Shown: positions 19,502 to 34,200 of the stretch, piece by piece
Position numbering within the stretch: position 1 is the first letter of the stretch
How the letters are laid out: each line of letters starts with the position of its first letter
Source of the DNA: Ceratodon purpureus
Taxonomy: Eukaryota > Streptophyta > Bryopsida > Pseudoditrichales > Ditrichaceae
Length of the DNA: 64,000 nucleotides
Assembly: GCA_014871385.1 (NCBI GenBank)
Contig: CM026429.1
Coordinates: forward strand, 2,144,554 to 2,208,553
Reading direction: 5' to 3'
Program-made: the position numbers and the translations under genes
Notes under the pieces: generated by a model
The model's database searches: none
Seen by the model: only the letters and a program-made list of their open reading frames with translations
What the model was told of the DNA's origin: nothing

Positions 19502-22500
19502 CATTCTTTTTATGTAGAAAGTTAATTGGATCCAATTAAAAGAATTTGACATGACTCAAACAATAATCATTATGAGTGTAACTATTTTATTGGACGCTCG
19601 GATAGTAAACCTTGAGCAACAAAACACAATCATAGGCATAAATTGCCAAAATTCATTGACTTGTTTATAAAATTTGGTAATTTTGATGGCAATAGTATAG
19701 TTCAACTAACTAGACAGAGAAAAAATAAAATAGAGTGTTGCATGAAGAGATGAATTATAAATAAAGTGCCATAGTTTATCTTCTAAAGTACCATGCAAAT
19801 TCCATCAAAAAATGTTACCATGGATTTTGCTTTTTAAAAGCCCTTTAGACCTTGAATTTGGATATAATTCGTGTGATTCCCATAATATAATTTTTTCTGA
19901 GTAAGTTGTTTTAGTTCCAAGGGACATCAATTAAATTTTTGCAAATAAGTCTCTGAATCAACTATATTATTATGAATGCATGCATCATATCCATTTGAAG
20001 ATTATATAAATATCATCTTATTTAAATGGTTTGATATAATGGTAAATCTTATTTAAGATAAAGTTAAAGGATAATCCTTCACTTTCAAATATTCAAGTCG
20101 ATAGTTTCATTCTTCATAAAATAGTTTTTCTATATTATGTTAATTAATAATTCATATTAGTTCAATATCAATTTATAATTATATCTTAAGGCTAAAGATG
20201 GGTCTATTGAATTATTTTGAAAAAATTGAAGTCTTTAGCACAATATTTTTTCCATAGATTTATACAAAGGTGATGATGAATGAAGGCATATTTCTTTTTA
20301 AAGAAAAATAATTGTAACTTTTGTTGTATTTACTTGTCTGCATTAAATGAAAATAAAGATGCAATTCTATTGATTTTTACTCAATTAATATAAAAGACTA
20401 AGTATTTTCAACATCAATATTTTTGAATTCCATGTTTTTTAAAATACTATTTTATTTAAATACTAAAGGTTAAACATCGTTATAAGATTTGAAGTTGATT
20501 TTTAATTTTTTCCTTTAGTTATAAGTCCAAATTTATGTTGTTGAAATTTGGTTATCACTTTAATTACTTGATTTTATCATAGTACGATCTTAATTAATCA
20601 ATAATAAGAAAATTCCCATTTATGGTTCAGTATGTATAATACCTTATTCCATCGTCACAATAGAATGTATTTATCAATCATCTATATTTTAATTACAAAA
20701 TGTGGCTATTGTTATTATTTGTTCAATTCTCATACTACTAAATGGTGAATCTTTTTAAAGAATTGAACATTATTATAACTCTGTATTAGAAAGATTCATC
20801 TTATTTTGAAAAGGTGTAAAATATCCATTGTAAAGAATAAATAATCTCCAATCGATTATCCAATATAATCTTGATTGTATTATTCTATCAAGGTTTTTAT
20901 TTATAATTTTTTAAAGTGAATGTATGGATATATTCTTGATATTATAATAACCTTCATGTTGATTATTCAAGTGATAACATTGTAAAAGCAAGATCAAAAT
21001 TTAATCAAAAATATTAAACAAAATACAAAGACCTATCATTTCAATGATTTTCTTGACTACTACATTTTTGCTTGTTTAAAGAAATAAAATGGAACCATTG
21101 AATAAAAACTTGTCGTGAAATAGTTGCATGAATTCAAAAATTCATTGTCTTTCCATGAACCACGTAAATATGGATGATCTACAATCATCATCATATTATT
21201 ATTTTGTTCAATAATATAATTCTTACAATATTTTTTATGATATTTTTCTCAGTATTTTTTTTTCAAAATTTTCACATTATTCTTTTTCTTATAAAATTTC
21301 TAATCATCAGAATCTGGTTCATTATTAAGAATTATGTACAAAAATGCAATAATTGCCAACCATGGTACTTGACTAGCATCCATGTCCGGGCCCGAACTAC
21401 ATTGATCCGCTGGCATCTCACGTCATTTTAATGTTTTATTTTAATTTAATAATTTATCTTCAAATCATTCTTGGTAGTCGTTAATGCTTTTGTTATTTTC
21501 AGTTCAATGGATTTCAATTTTGAAGAGACATATTTGATGCCTATTCATTAATGAATTTTAAAAATAACATTTGTTCTTTTTCCATCCACTTATGTCTCTT
21601 CATTTTTATATTGGAAATATAGCTTAGTTTTTCGATAACTTTAATGGCATGATAGGCTTTCAAAAACAAAAATTGTGATTGCATAAATTTTAATGTTTGA
21701 ATATGCATGCTAATATAAAATGATAGATATAGAATTGAAATTTACTTTTAATATATTGTTGAATTTAAACATTTCATTCAAATGTTTAGCATGATGAATC
21801 AATTTTATTTGGCCCATGTCTCATTATCGAACAAAAATCTACATATTAGTTCTTAGATTCATTTTCACTAAAGATAATTTGAAATTAAATATAATATATA
21901 AACATGGTTTAAATTATAAACTTAATAAGGAGTCAAAAATTCCTTTATTTTTAAAAGTGAATTAAGCAAAAATATATATATTTTAAAATATCCTAACAGA
22001 GTCCTTCAAACCTCAAGAACCTATTGCCTAAAATATTATCTTTTTGAGGATTTGGATTGACTTTTGAAGTTGTATTTTCAATTGTACATTTCTGAGAATG
22101 TTTGAAGAATGTAGACAAGAGGATGAAGGTTGTTATTTTATTTTACCAATTTAACTTTTGCCTTGACATGCACTGTACATTAAAAATTGACAAGTACAAA
22201 ACAGGGGAATCTTTAATGAAAAATTTACTTGAATTGATCTATTTTGTATAACATTTATAAGATTTTTTTTTGTACAAAGGATTACATGGATTTCAAATGT
22301 AAACAATGCCTTGTTGTTATTAGTCTATTATTTTTTTTTGAAATAAGGCAAATAAGTTTGACAAATGATGATTCAATCTAGTCGGAAGGATATCAATAAC
22401 AATCTTGTTGAAGCTTTCAACAAGTTGTTTTCACTCTTGTTAGCAATCAAGCATGTCGTTGTAAATCTTTCAACTAATTTTAATATGAACCACAATATTA

Positions 22501-24800
22501 TTGAAGTACACCTTGTTACCAAACAAAATCATTCATCAGTCAATTTTCAACATGATATAAGTAGATCATCTCTCTCAATTCAGTCACTTAATTTTAAAGT
22601 ATGTTTTCAGATAATTTATTCTATATTTCAACATTGAAAATCGATATGTTTTAAACTAATCAATAAGAGTGTTAAAACCATCCTTAAACTAATCAATTCC
22701 ACCAATAAATGATGCATATCTAATATTGTTACTGAGTTCAAAACAAAACATTATCAACACAATCCGTAGATTTAGACACAAACTTTAGGCTCTTGATAGA
22801 TAATGTTAATTATGGATACAAAAATGGTATTGCACATGTATCCACGTAGTAGTTGGTAGAATCAACGAATACAAAAATAACATTTTGGATAGAAAGATTG
22901 GATTCAATTGCTTTGTTTTCAAACATGTATGAACATTGTGAAACACCGAGTGTAGTTCTTTGTAGCTATGTGTGTGTTTTAGGAGCAATGCAACATTACT
23001 CTACAATCAACATTGTCTTTAGATTCCAAACACTCAAGGTGTATGTATGCTCCTATTAATAAAAAACCAATTTGTTTTAGGTGTGGAGACAATTTCCGTT
23101 GTACATCCCTTGTGAACCGTAGTACCATAGAAGGTTCGTCTAAAATAATTCTAAAAATTAAAAACATGAAACTTTAAAATTATGAAAATAAAATACCAAA
23201 AATAGAATAATATATTTTGTAATAATAAGTTCTTTTTAAGTCATTTAAGATCATTTTTACTTATTTTTTGCTATAAACGAAGATTGAGAAATTCAATTTT
23301 TGAGAGGCGAACCTCATTTTTTCAAAAATAAGAAATATTCATTTGCTAGGTGGTAAACTTGCTATGGTATTACGGTACCACATCCCAAGTTCTTCCAAGG
23401 CATGTGCCATCATCATCTGAAGTTGGGTTTGGTTCAGTAACTGTTGTAGTTCCCATCAGTATTTGTGGATTTGTGGAGGGAATGCTCCCGTTCTTTCAAT
23501 CAACAATTATGATGAAGGTTGAAGAAAATTACAATTTGAAAGAAGAACGTCACAATGCTTGTCATACAAGCTCAAACTTTCCAAACATTGGGTTTCAATG
23601 TATGAAAGGAATGAATCTTATTGCATCCAATCCGTCAACAATATTTATTCTAAAATTTGTAATTCAAAGCATTGGAATAGTATACTGTATGCACTTGGGA
23701 ACCTTATCCAATCAAGAAATCATGACATCTCAAGCTATAAATTAAAGACAACATTTACAAAAATAGTAATAACAATATACATCAAGGAATGACTCCAAAA
23801 AAGTAATATTTGGCAAAATGTGCTATATGTTGTTGTGCTTCTGGAACCATGTTTAATAATTGGTAATAACCTTTCAACCGTTGCTACATGTATATTGTTA
23901 GAAATACAATAGATTGAAGTACAAGTCCAAAAACATATTGAAGTAGAAGTCTTCTAGAATATTGAGATAATTATTACTATAGGCCTGTTGCTTTTGTCTT
24001 TTTAGCCTTCAACAATTTGAAACTCATAAAGTAGCATTCTTGTTTGGCTCAAATATGCTTGTATGCTTTTTATCCATTAAAATCTAGAGTGAATAAAAAA
24101 ATTCCAAAAAAATACCATTGTTTTCAAAGCCTTTAATCTATACTATGCCATTTATATTTCACTAGAAATGAATATAAAGCAAGATTTGTTAATAGATGAT
24201 GTTGTTCTTGGCATCATTGGAACAAAAACTATGTTTATTGATATGGGCCATTTCATTATCAAATCAAGGAAAATCACCTTTACAAATTTGGTGTTCATTT
24301 CAATAATATGTTCATACATAGGTAATATTGCATATCTCATGTAGAACCAATCTAGTAAAGATGTTTTGTTCACATTCTGCTGAACCATTCCAAAGCTACA
24401 TTGCAAAAGTTATTTCTAGCCAAACAATAAAATCTACAGCTTATTCTATGATCCAAAATGTCATGGCTCTTGGCTGCTTCCTTAGGGTGACAATAATTCA
24501 TATTAACAAGAGAGTGAATGGACAAATTTATGTTCTTGAAATAAATTGGCTCATTATGACACTTAAATGGCTATTGTTGAAGGATTGAGCAAAATTGCAA
24601 TGTCTATGGTATAGCCTTAAAAGGAGTTTTTTTTAAAAATAAATTAGGGCTACGCAATGCTATGCACAACCATCGACAAAAATCATAATTTATCATGTCA
24701 TTTGATAAAAATCCATCTAAAATTTTGAATATAAATTAAAATATTTCACAATTAAGTGTCAATTGCGGCACTCGCCAGAGCAATGTGAAGTCTCACATTT
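19502..24800. other. AT-rich gene desert
   Basis: Very AT-rich sequence with only short, low-complexity frames. I looked for transposase, reverse transcriptase and kinase motifs in 22300-24600, where frames are longest, and recognised none. No RNA gene seen. Confidence 0.5.
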
Positions 24801-24839
24801 AGGAAGTAAATAAATAAATGTATATTTAGATGTATATTT

Positions 24840-25053
24840 AGAAAGTTGCAAGCGGATCTAGGTTGACAATAATCACGACCACGCCGATGCCTATGCCTTC
24901 CAATTCCCTTTGTGTTAATAACAGTGCATCGTTTCTTCTACAATTCATGCCTTAGAATGCAATGTGTGCAGATTTGGAGCTGCTGTAATCCTTGGATAAA
25001 AACCCTCTCTGAATACCTAATTAATAAAGTTAATTTAAAAAAAAAAAAAAAAA
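24840..25053 (+). mobile_element. Probable retroposed 3' end with poly(A) tail
   Basis: A GC-richer stretch (GATCTAGGTTGACAATAATC onward) embedded in AT-rich DNA ends in AATAAAG at 25023 and a 17-base A tract at 25037-25053. This looks like an integrated polyadenylated RNA end (LINE, SINE or processed copy). No coding remnant is readable; the 5' limit is not defined. Confidence 0.4.
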
Positions 25054-25569
25054 GTTATTCGTTTTTTGAATGATGGTTTGTAGTATGTAAACTTGGAAAT
25101 TGCTTGAAGACTACTTTGTAAAAAACATTCCAAAAAAATCAAAACTAACAAGTGAGAAATGAAAGGTGTTGATATAAAAATAATATAATATAATTTTTAC
25201 ACAAAATATAAATGAAGTTGAAATTTGCTTTTGTTTTTAAAATATGTTGATTGATTTTGAAATATGTTTGAAATAACTTTTGCAATAACTTTTTGAACAT
25301 CCATCTATGTAATCTTTATAACCTTTCAAACAACCTTTGAAGTTTCCAACTCCAACTTCAATCTCTTCAATCATGATGATAAACAAATCAAAAATTAATT
25401 TTAGTAATTTTCATTTGTTAGAGAGTCATTTGAGAAATTTTTGTAAAAAAATGAATGTCATAAACTCATTCTTGTGCTTGATGGGTGACAACCTATTTTT
25501 TGCATGCATGTTAAGTATGGTTCATTTAGCATTGCATTTAAAGAGTAAACCACATTCAGTTCATTTTAA

Positions 25570-25575
<6 letters not shown>

Positions 25576-25633
<58 letters not shown>
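25576..25633. repeat. (TA)n microsatellite
   Basis: About 29 uninterrupted TA units. Confidence 0.97.
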
Positions 25634-25636
<3 letters not shown>

Positions 25637-25846
25637 GGGTGTTTAAAATGGCCTTATTTGTTTGTCGTCATAGGCCACAATGCAACCAATCGAATAGATG
25701 TGATGATGCTCACGTCTTCTTGGTTTGTCCAAATTGTCACTGGAAAAGGTGAGCTAAACCATAATAAAATTTATTCCCTAACGAAGGTAAATCATTGAAA
25801 TTTAACAGAATGTTAAACCTTAATTATTCACTTCTACATTATTATA

Positions 25847-26157
25847 AGGTAGTGGCCCCGAAAACCAATCAGTACCAAAAACCAATCAGTAGGGGCAATC
25901 ACCTGAAAGTTAGATTCTAGCTTCCAACTCCAAAATTTAATGTACAAGGGAACTAGATATTAGGGTGATTGGTTTTGGGAACCCCTACGATTTTACATTC
26001 AAAATTTCAGAACTAATTCAAAAAGAGTTCAAAAATTATGATTCCATCATCACCAGCCTCCCACAAACTTTGCAGATGCCTCAAAAAATATACCCTTCAC
26101 CACTCCACAATATACTTGCCAAATCTGAAATTTGATTGGTTTTCAGTACCACTACCT
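25847..26157. mobile_element. 311-bp MITE, TA target site, AGGTAG ends (copy 2)
   Basis: Left AGGTAGTGGCCCCGAAAACC and complement of right AGGTAGTGGTACTGAAAACC match at 23 of 26 positions, with TA on both sides. The inner part contains a second inverted pair around GTAGGGGCAATCACC and GGTGATTGGTTTTGGG. Confidence 0.82.
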
Positions 26158-27172
26158 TACACGTCATTGTCATCTATTATCTTTGCCCATGTAGAATGAT
26201 AGGCACAAAACTCATGTCTTCAGGAAAACTTCTACTGGTTGCTCTCATAAATTGACAAGCCCACACAAAGTCAAAATCACACAACCACCCTCCTCACCTT
26301 TAGTTACAAACTACGTAAACTTGGAGCTGTTGAAAGTTGAATTCAACCAACTATCAGGACAATGTCACTATCCGTCAAGCACAGCAGGTCATAACAATGT
26401 CGAGTAAAACCAAAAACAAAACTTTTCACTAATCTACAATATCGTCTCTGAAGATACAATATCCTCTCTGAAGATAAGAAGCTCCTTTGTTAGTCTCATG
26501 TATGAACCAATATCTGCATAAACTCTAAGTATGTTGAACTTAGTGGAATCAACTTCAATGGTCTACTGTAGCAAAGCTATGTCTGTATGCACAACCTACG
26601 TAGCCATCTATATAATCTATGTGAAAAAAAATTGAATTTTTTTGTGAATGAATTTTTTAATGGAATGTGATTTTTCCTCAATTAGATATTTATATAAATA
26701 GTTATGGTACTCGATGTGAAAATTTGTATTTAGTAGGCAATTTGGGCAGCCGTGCTAAATACATCTCGTACCTATGAGATTATTTCTATAAATAATTTAT
26801 GTTGTCCTCTCTGAGATTTTTCAAAAATAAACTTCTTTCAATACAAAACGTTCACTCCACAAAAAATCAAAGTTTTCTCACCGTTTTGGGCAGTGTACTA
26901 AAAGAACTTCTTCTTTCTCTCATAAATGTTAGAAATTTGTTTTTTTAGGTGTTTTCTTTTTTTCACTTAAAGGATGGAGATCAATCTTAAACTTTATTGT
27001 TTGGATTTGGACTTTATAACATAATGGAATTTCTAAGAAAAAAAATATGAATTAGCATTCTTTTGTATTCAACTTAATAAAAACATTGTTTTCAACATGC
27101 TACACTTGACTTTTGTGTGTAATGTTTTTTTATACAATTAGCTAACTTAGTCTTCTTTGACATGCACCAAAA
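26158..27172. other. AT-rich spacer
   Basis: No gene seen. A small tandem pair (AATATCGTCTCTGAAGATAC type) lies at about 26440-26476. Confidence 0.4.
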
Positions 27173-27463
27173 CCTCTAAAATCCACAATGCAAAAAAACT
27201 AAGTAAACAAAAGTTAGAGTGTATCACCCTAGTCATAAATCTAGTCAAACATGTTTGTTTTCAAATTTCAACCGCTATAATCTTATAATATGTAGGGTCA
27301 ATTACAATGAAATTTATTGAGCTATATGCTAGAATAATCTAGTTGAAGATCTTACGGTTATAATTAGAAAGTAGTGTTTTTTAGTCATTCATGATTTTTA
27401 CATTGGAAATGGTGGTTTTCGAGCGTTTGTTTTTAGTGAAACACAATCAAGGAACTTTAGAGG
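27173..27463 (+). mobile_element. 291-bp TTAA-type MITE
   Basis: The left end CCTCTAAAA and right end CTTTAGAGG are inverted; TTAA follows the right end, and the left flank is AAAA (degenerate). The interior ACATTGGAAATGGTGGTTTT and GTGAAACACAATCAAGGAAC match the 49183-49403 element on the opposite strand. Confidence 0.65.
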
Positions 27464-30400
27464 TTAAAAATATCCCAACTCTGCATCCTACAATGACATT
27501 TATATGTTTTTAGCATATTGTTGTAAGAACTATCACAAAAAGAACTAGTCATCATTCAAAGGTTAGGTCCTTCCAACCACTATATATATATGTCTCAATG
27601 CGCAATTTGGTATGCTTATACATACCATATTGAAGACTAGATTATGAACATAGTCTTGAATCTATGTCCTTTGCAAGTTTTAAGAAATTTATATTAAGTA
27701 AAGGAATAGAAAGGACAACAAAAGTGGACGATGAATTTAGAGACGAATTGAATTGTATTTTATATGATGAACAACAAGAATAGAAAATTATAGATGAACA
27801 AATGAATGACCATGACACAAAGACAGTAAATGAGCTTTTGCTATCAAAGAAGGCCAAAGAGGTGGAAGTAGTCTATGTGCTAGGTAACATTGATATCCAT
27901 GCTAAGAAAGATTCTTGGTTTTTCTAAAATATTATAATTGACTATATTTACCAACTTTTATGGCAAAAATGTAGAGTTAATGTATTATATATAAATATTC
28001 CAAAATAAAGACTATCTTAGGTGGGTGAAGAGTATAATGTCTATATCCCTTAAATACTTAAATTAATTTAAATTTGGAAGAAAAATGTCTAAATTTTAAT
28101 TTCCATTAATTAAAGTATCTCAATTTTTAATTATCAAGTAAGAATGGACCCTACTTCTCAATATTCTTTACAATAATAAGGTACCAATAGCCAGGGTATG
28201 TATATTGAATGCAATTGTCCATTTAAGGTGAACAATTCTAAAACAATTATTTACTCATAATAATTAGTTATAAAACTCAATTAATTTGTGCCAATGAATG
28301 TAAAAGTCATGATTATGGGTTGAAATTTGATGCAATTAGTGTGAGATAGTGGTGGTAATGAAAACTCAAGCCAATGCTTTTATATCTTAATCTATAAAGG
28401 AAAAAGAGACCCAAAACAAGTCTTTAGTGAATTTGGGCAGGTACCTTGATTGTAATAAATTTTTTCCTTTTCTGAATTCTTTGGGAAAGATAGATATTTG
28501 TAAAATCTTTCAAACAAAACAATTTTCATCAAATTTTGATAAACATTGAAAAAGTTATGAGGTTTTTAAGATTTTTGTCCAAATGTGGGCAGGAAGGGCA
28601 AGGTTAAAAAATCCTCAATTATTTATATTAAAAATTAAAAAATAGAATCATATATTGGAGGTTTTTTATGAATTTAGGGAGCTTTGTTTTGTTCCACTGT
28701 GATATGTCAAACAAATGATACAAAAGCCATATTTTTTGGACATTTGTAGAAATTCCAAAGAGAGAAAACCTTTGAATTTTTATCTTGAATTTGATTTCAA
28801 GAATTTTCAAAAAATAAGAATAAGAAAATGTCACCATTGTTTTCTACTTCATTCCCACTACTGGAATTAACATTTTTTTATTTTATGTTGATATTATCAA
28901 TGGTTTAGGTTTTATTATCATTTTATACCCCTATGTGCCTCACAGTTTTTGAAAAGTGAGTATTGAAGTTTCTTTTTTAGCATATGTTTTTTTTTTTTTT
29001 TTTTGTGAATTCCCAACTCATTTACCTACCTCAATACCAATTTCATCAATTGAGAACACAAAGTCATGTTTTTTGAAAACTAAAGATAATTCAATTTTTA
29101 GCTTTAGGAAGGATTGCAAAACATTTGTTTTTGAAGTTTAGGTGTTGAAATCTTGCAATTTGTTTTTATTATAATTTTGATATATGGGGAAACAATTTTT
29201 ACTTTGATAGCTATAAGGTCCTACAGCTGGAGCCATTCAAAAATGTCACAATGTCAAATTAAATAGCCTACTTTATGAAAAAAATTTAAATGATAGTTTT
29301 GAGGGATTAACTATTTGCTTCTTTTGAGGATTAATAGAAACCATGTGGTGGTAATAAATTGAGCACATAATGGTATTTGAATGGAATTAAGTTGATTCTC
29401 CACACAATATATAATGATGATTGATAGTTCATTAGGTGGTATTGAACCGGTACTCTAGTATTTATTCCAACATCCTAAAATTTGTAACTAATTCAAATTT
29501 TTATCAAAAATTTACAACTTGAGTTGCATTGATCTTCAAACCTTGTTTCCTTTCAATTAAAATAATTTATATTTCAACTAATACAATACTTGCAAAACAT
29601 AGCATTCCTTATTATGGTGTCCAGAGGCTCATTCACCTCAACTCATTCCAAAGAACTCATCAACTGAAGTGAAGTCTGATTTTACTCTGTAATGATTCTG
29701 TCTGGGAAGAGGCTATCAACTCAACCCCTTCCCATGCCCACTCAAAACACTAAAGTAGTAAGTTGTCCCTCCCACCCAATGCATCCTCAACACCTCTTTC
29801 CTTTTCCCTTCCTTTCATAGTCTTGCTGGTTAATTTTAGATACAGTGACGCCTTTAGGCACCAGCCTCCATCCCTCCCTCGGATACCAGATAGAATCAAC
29901 CAGCAACAAGGTAAGGTATGGTACCAGCTGCCGAGGTACACTACACAGATTGAACTCAATCCCAAAACTCACCCACTCACAGTTCCAAAATATACAAGGT
30001 GGTTAATTATCCCATTCCCAACTGAATAAGGAATACGGATACAAGGCATTGATATTATTTAGTGTTGTTATTTTTTAAGGTAGGCAAGAAGAAAATAGAT
30101 TCCAACACAAGTTGAAACATAATTTTTGGACGAAGAATGAATTAGTTATAAATTTTTAAAGTTGCAATATCACCCATCCCATTTACGTCATATAGGTACA
30201 CCTCTTTCTGTCTACTAAAGATGCTTAAACCAACAACAACAAATCCATAACCACACCTACATATACTAAAATCAACAAGAGAGAATCCACTACCAAGTGT
30301 AACTCTTGCTACAACCAACATCATTACAACATTGATTGCAGATAATACCCCTAGCTATTGGTGAAAGGAGCGAGTTGGTGATGGGGTAACCACCTTAAGT

Positions 30401-31282
30401 TATGCACCATCATCACATGAGTTAAACTTAGGTCTCGTCCTGTTCACTTGCAGTCCCACCTGTTCCGACAAAGTCCCTATAAATCCCATCGCATGCCATT
30501 CCAGTCCTACACGAGGGTGGGGTGTCCTTAAACTGACCAAGGGAGGAATTCAATGTACTTGTGAGTTGGGAATATACGATCTGATATTTTTCGTTGATAG
30601 GAAAAGAAGTTCTACGCTGTATGCATAAATTTGGACAATTGAATTACTCAAACTCAATTTACTGTAAGTTTTGTAACCGAAAAGTGTCCTGACCCTAGAA
30701 CCAATCAAGCGCTCTAATGTACAAATAAGGTACATCTGTTTATTCACAATCTAGAAATTAGGCCTGATTTGGTTTTGGATCACTGGTTGGTTTAAAGACA
30801 TCCCACCCTAACTTAGCTTACCCCAAAATGAAAGTCATGGTGAAGCCCCTCAAGTTGTGTCCCTCCTTCCCACAATATTCTATTCCATTCTTTTCCTTTT
30901 CCCCTCCCTTCCTTCCTTCCTTCCTTTCCTTTCATTTACCCTTTTTCCATGAAATAGTGGAATCCCTGTCCCTTTGGGGTGTTTCCCTTTCAACGCAGGC
31001 AGGTGGGCAGAACTTTCAATCACCAAAACTTGAGTCCAAACTCCCTCTCTTTTCAATCACGTTGCATCCCAACTTCCAACACAAACACACAAAACACAAA
31101 ACACAAAACACAAGCCCAAGCCCAAGCACAAGACTCGCCTCTTTTGTTTGTTTGCTGTTTTGCAGGTGTTTTGCCGGTGTTGCTCTTCACACAGACACGG
31201 TTGTCTCGCTGCCGAGTTAAGTTATGTCCTGAGCGCCGTGCCTCCCTCCCTCCGCCGGGCTCTCCTCCCACAGCTCTTCGCG
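27464..31282. other. AT-rich spacer, then upstream region of the E(z) gene
   Basis: No gene seen in 27464-29600. GC rises after 29600. A (CCTT)n tract lies at about 30907-30932 and ACACAAAA repeats at 31080-31113, both probably in the promoter or 5' UTR of the E(z) gene. Confidence 0.45.
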
Positions 31283-34200
31283 ATGGCGTCCACCCGGGCC
31301 AGCGCCATCAAGGGCACCGGCACCGCCATCAAGGAGGAGCAGGATCAGGTGCCCGCCCCAAAGGTGCCAGTTTTGGTCCCATTCCTTCCTCCAAAGGCCG
31401 CTGTTTTAGCAGAGTTCGGTGGGCGGTGGGAGCCGCTGTCTGGGTTGTAGAGAAGAAGAAAGGAGATTGTTTGCTTGGTTGAGAGATTTCTTAAGGTTGG
31501 TTGGTTTAGAGATGGGAAGGAGGAGCCGGAAGGTAGGTTCCGGAGGTCCGAAGAATGAGGAGGTGAGGGCAGAGAGAGAGTTGAGTGAGTTTGGTGCCGA
31601 GTGTTGGTTATTATGGTCCGAGGTTTGGTTATTTTTTTTGGTGAACAGTTGTGGTGTTCATGTGGGAGGGAGCGAGGACGTGGGCATTGGGAGGAATGTG
31701 TGAGGGAGGGAGTGAGTGGGAGCGGAGGGCATTCAATGCAATGTAATGGTTTGGAGGACTGGAGATGAGAGTGTATGGGACCACTTGTGTTCACCTGGGC
31801 GACTGTAGGATTGATTCAGTGGGGTCATTGGAGAGTGTATGAGCTTGTGTGTGGAGTTTCAGAGATAGGGACTCAGTTTTAGGCGGAGTTTATGAGAACT
31901 CACAGCATTGTGGGAGGTGTTAGGTTGTGTGGATTGGTGATATAAGCCTGAGTTTATGCGGAGTCCATGAATGTAAACTTGGTTTTGTTGCTGCTTGGAT
32001 AAGCCTGGGTTGATTGTGATGGAGTTTGAGTGATTGAGTGTTTTAGTCGTGTCCATGGGATGGATGGTGTGAGAGTTTTGCGGGGACCAATGTGAGTGTA
32101 GTTGACGTGAAATTAGGGAGAGTTGGGAAGCTGATCGCGTTGACCTAATTGCATCTGATCATAATGGTGGTTGATCAGGGTTACGAGGAGGAAGATGAGG
32201 AGGACACGAATGCAGAAACCGTTGCAATTGAGGTTCAGAGGTTCATGGACAAGGTGCTGTGTGAGCGGCAAGCGTATGTCAAGGTGTGATTATTATCTCA
32301 GTGGTTGCAGATTTTTGGCACAGTGGAGTTGACTCTAGACTTTCTGCAAATGAAGCACACACTTGATAGGCAGGAAGTTCAATTAGAGGAGAGTTCAGTA
32401 CCAATGAGACCTGTGGTAGTAGGTGGCAAACGTAGCTGGTGAGTTCTTTGTGAAACCCGGAAGCATTATTGCATAGGAAGACCTGCCGGGAATAAGTGCA
32501 GAACACGATCAAGATTCTATCGCTGGGAAAATAAAATAATAGGTCCTTGTGATGGAAGGTAATAAGATAAAGTGAGGATGAAGAGAGCCTTTGAATAGTC
32601 ATTTATGGTGAGAGAATTGAATCTTCTCTCCGTATCATGACTTAATGCCAATAGGAAAGAACATTATCTGGTTGGGTTAATCCATGGTTCTTTGCAAGAC
32701 CCTTGACTTCGGACTTGCGGTTCGAATTTTTCGTCGTGTGTGCATTAGAAACTGGATAATGGGCTTCATTTAAGGTTAGTGAATGAGTTGTAATCGGCTG
32801 TTGGAGCTCATGGACCTGCAAGCAGAGCGTTCGGTGGCTTGATTGTGAAGCTGGCCGGAGTGAACTTGATGATTTATGTGAATAGTTCTTGAAAGCAACT
32901 CACATGTTTAGATATTTTCTATAGGAATGAGTGAATTGCAATGAAGGGAGGGAACTGGCGAGCTGGGCAGTAATTGGTTGGCATGGCTGGTTGCTGATGC
33001 AGCGACGGATGTGCACAAACAAGGAGCGGTTGAAGGGGTTCACAGGAAATATTTTGAGACTGGACAGAGAACGCAAGTCGATATGGGAAAGGACTGAAAA
33101 ATCGAACTTCTTCTCACTTTGCATAAAAAGCCATCAAGCTTTCGGAGTTTCGAATGGGTCAGAGACTTCGAATGGAGAGAAGGAAGGCAGACTAGGGACA
33201 CAGGAATCCGGTGGCTTGGAAAAGCCCATGGCCATCATTTATGGGTGTCAAACAGGCGGCAAGGCAGCCGTTAGACCTGTGAAGCTACGGAAAGTTGAGA
33301 ATGTGCCAACATACACAGCATGGATCTATTTAGACAGGTTACATGGCAACTCCAAATAACCGATTGTCTTGCATGATTCCTGTGCTCTAGGTTGATATAG
33401 ATGAGCTGTGATTGTCATGCAATTGTGTACAGTCTCGAACCGAGCACTTGTTCATTACGATTGAAGGTAGTTGTGGCTGATGGTCTTGCATGTCAGGAAC
33501 CAACGCATGACAGAAGATCAATCTGTAGTGGGCCGTCGTCGGATCTACTACGACAGTGACGGCAATGAAACCCTAATTGCAAGTGATAGCGAAGAAGAAG
33601 ATCCTGGGGATGACGATGACAAGGAAGAGCCCAAACATGATTTCAGCAAGGGCGAAGACTCTTTAATCTGGTACTTGGCATTCGCTAATGGTCCAGACCG
33701 TCATAATCCTCTAGCATCATCTCGTTGTTATGTTTATGTCCAAAAGTTCTGGTTGTAGAGCCGTAATTGGCTACGTACATCGACTGATAGAAATGTGGTT
33801 GCATTGTGACATGACTTAATCTAATGTAAGTAGTGCACCTGTTGAAAGGTGCGGGGAGATATTAGAGTTCAGCTACTTACAGAGAAGTAATTTCTGATTT
33901 CTGGCGTAATTATATCTCCAGATTTTGTGTGAGAGCTCTAGACCTGACTAACACTGTCTGAATTAAAGATCCTATCAAGACGGTGGAGGATATGGTGTCT
34001 GATACTACTTTGCTGAGCACCTGTTTCAAACTTGGAAACAGGATGACTATACGGGAGCTTGGATTGAAGAAAGTGGTTCTGGAGGAGCTATTTGATGTGC
34101 TTGAAATAAAACCTGAGGAGATTGAGGTACGCAATACCCATACAACAGTTGTCTAGACACAGAAGTTTGAATCAGATCCTTAGGGTCTCTTACTCTGGCT

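Noticed and set aside
22365-24600. Cluster of frames of 60-130 codons in the AT-rich desert
   Set aside because: I checked for transposase, integrase, reverse transcriptase and kinase motifs and saw none; composition alone explains them.
31345-31794. 149-residue minus frame in intron 1 of the E(z) gene
   Set aside because: Low-complexity Ser/Pro/His translation opposite a GA-rich intron.
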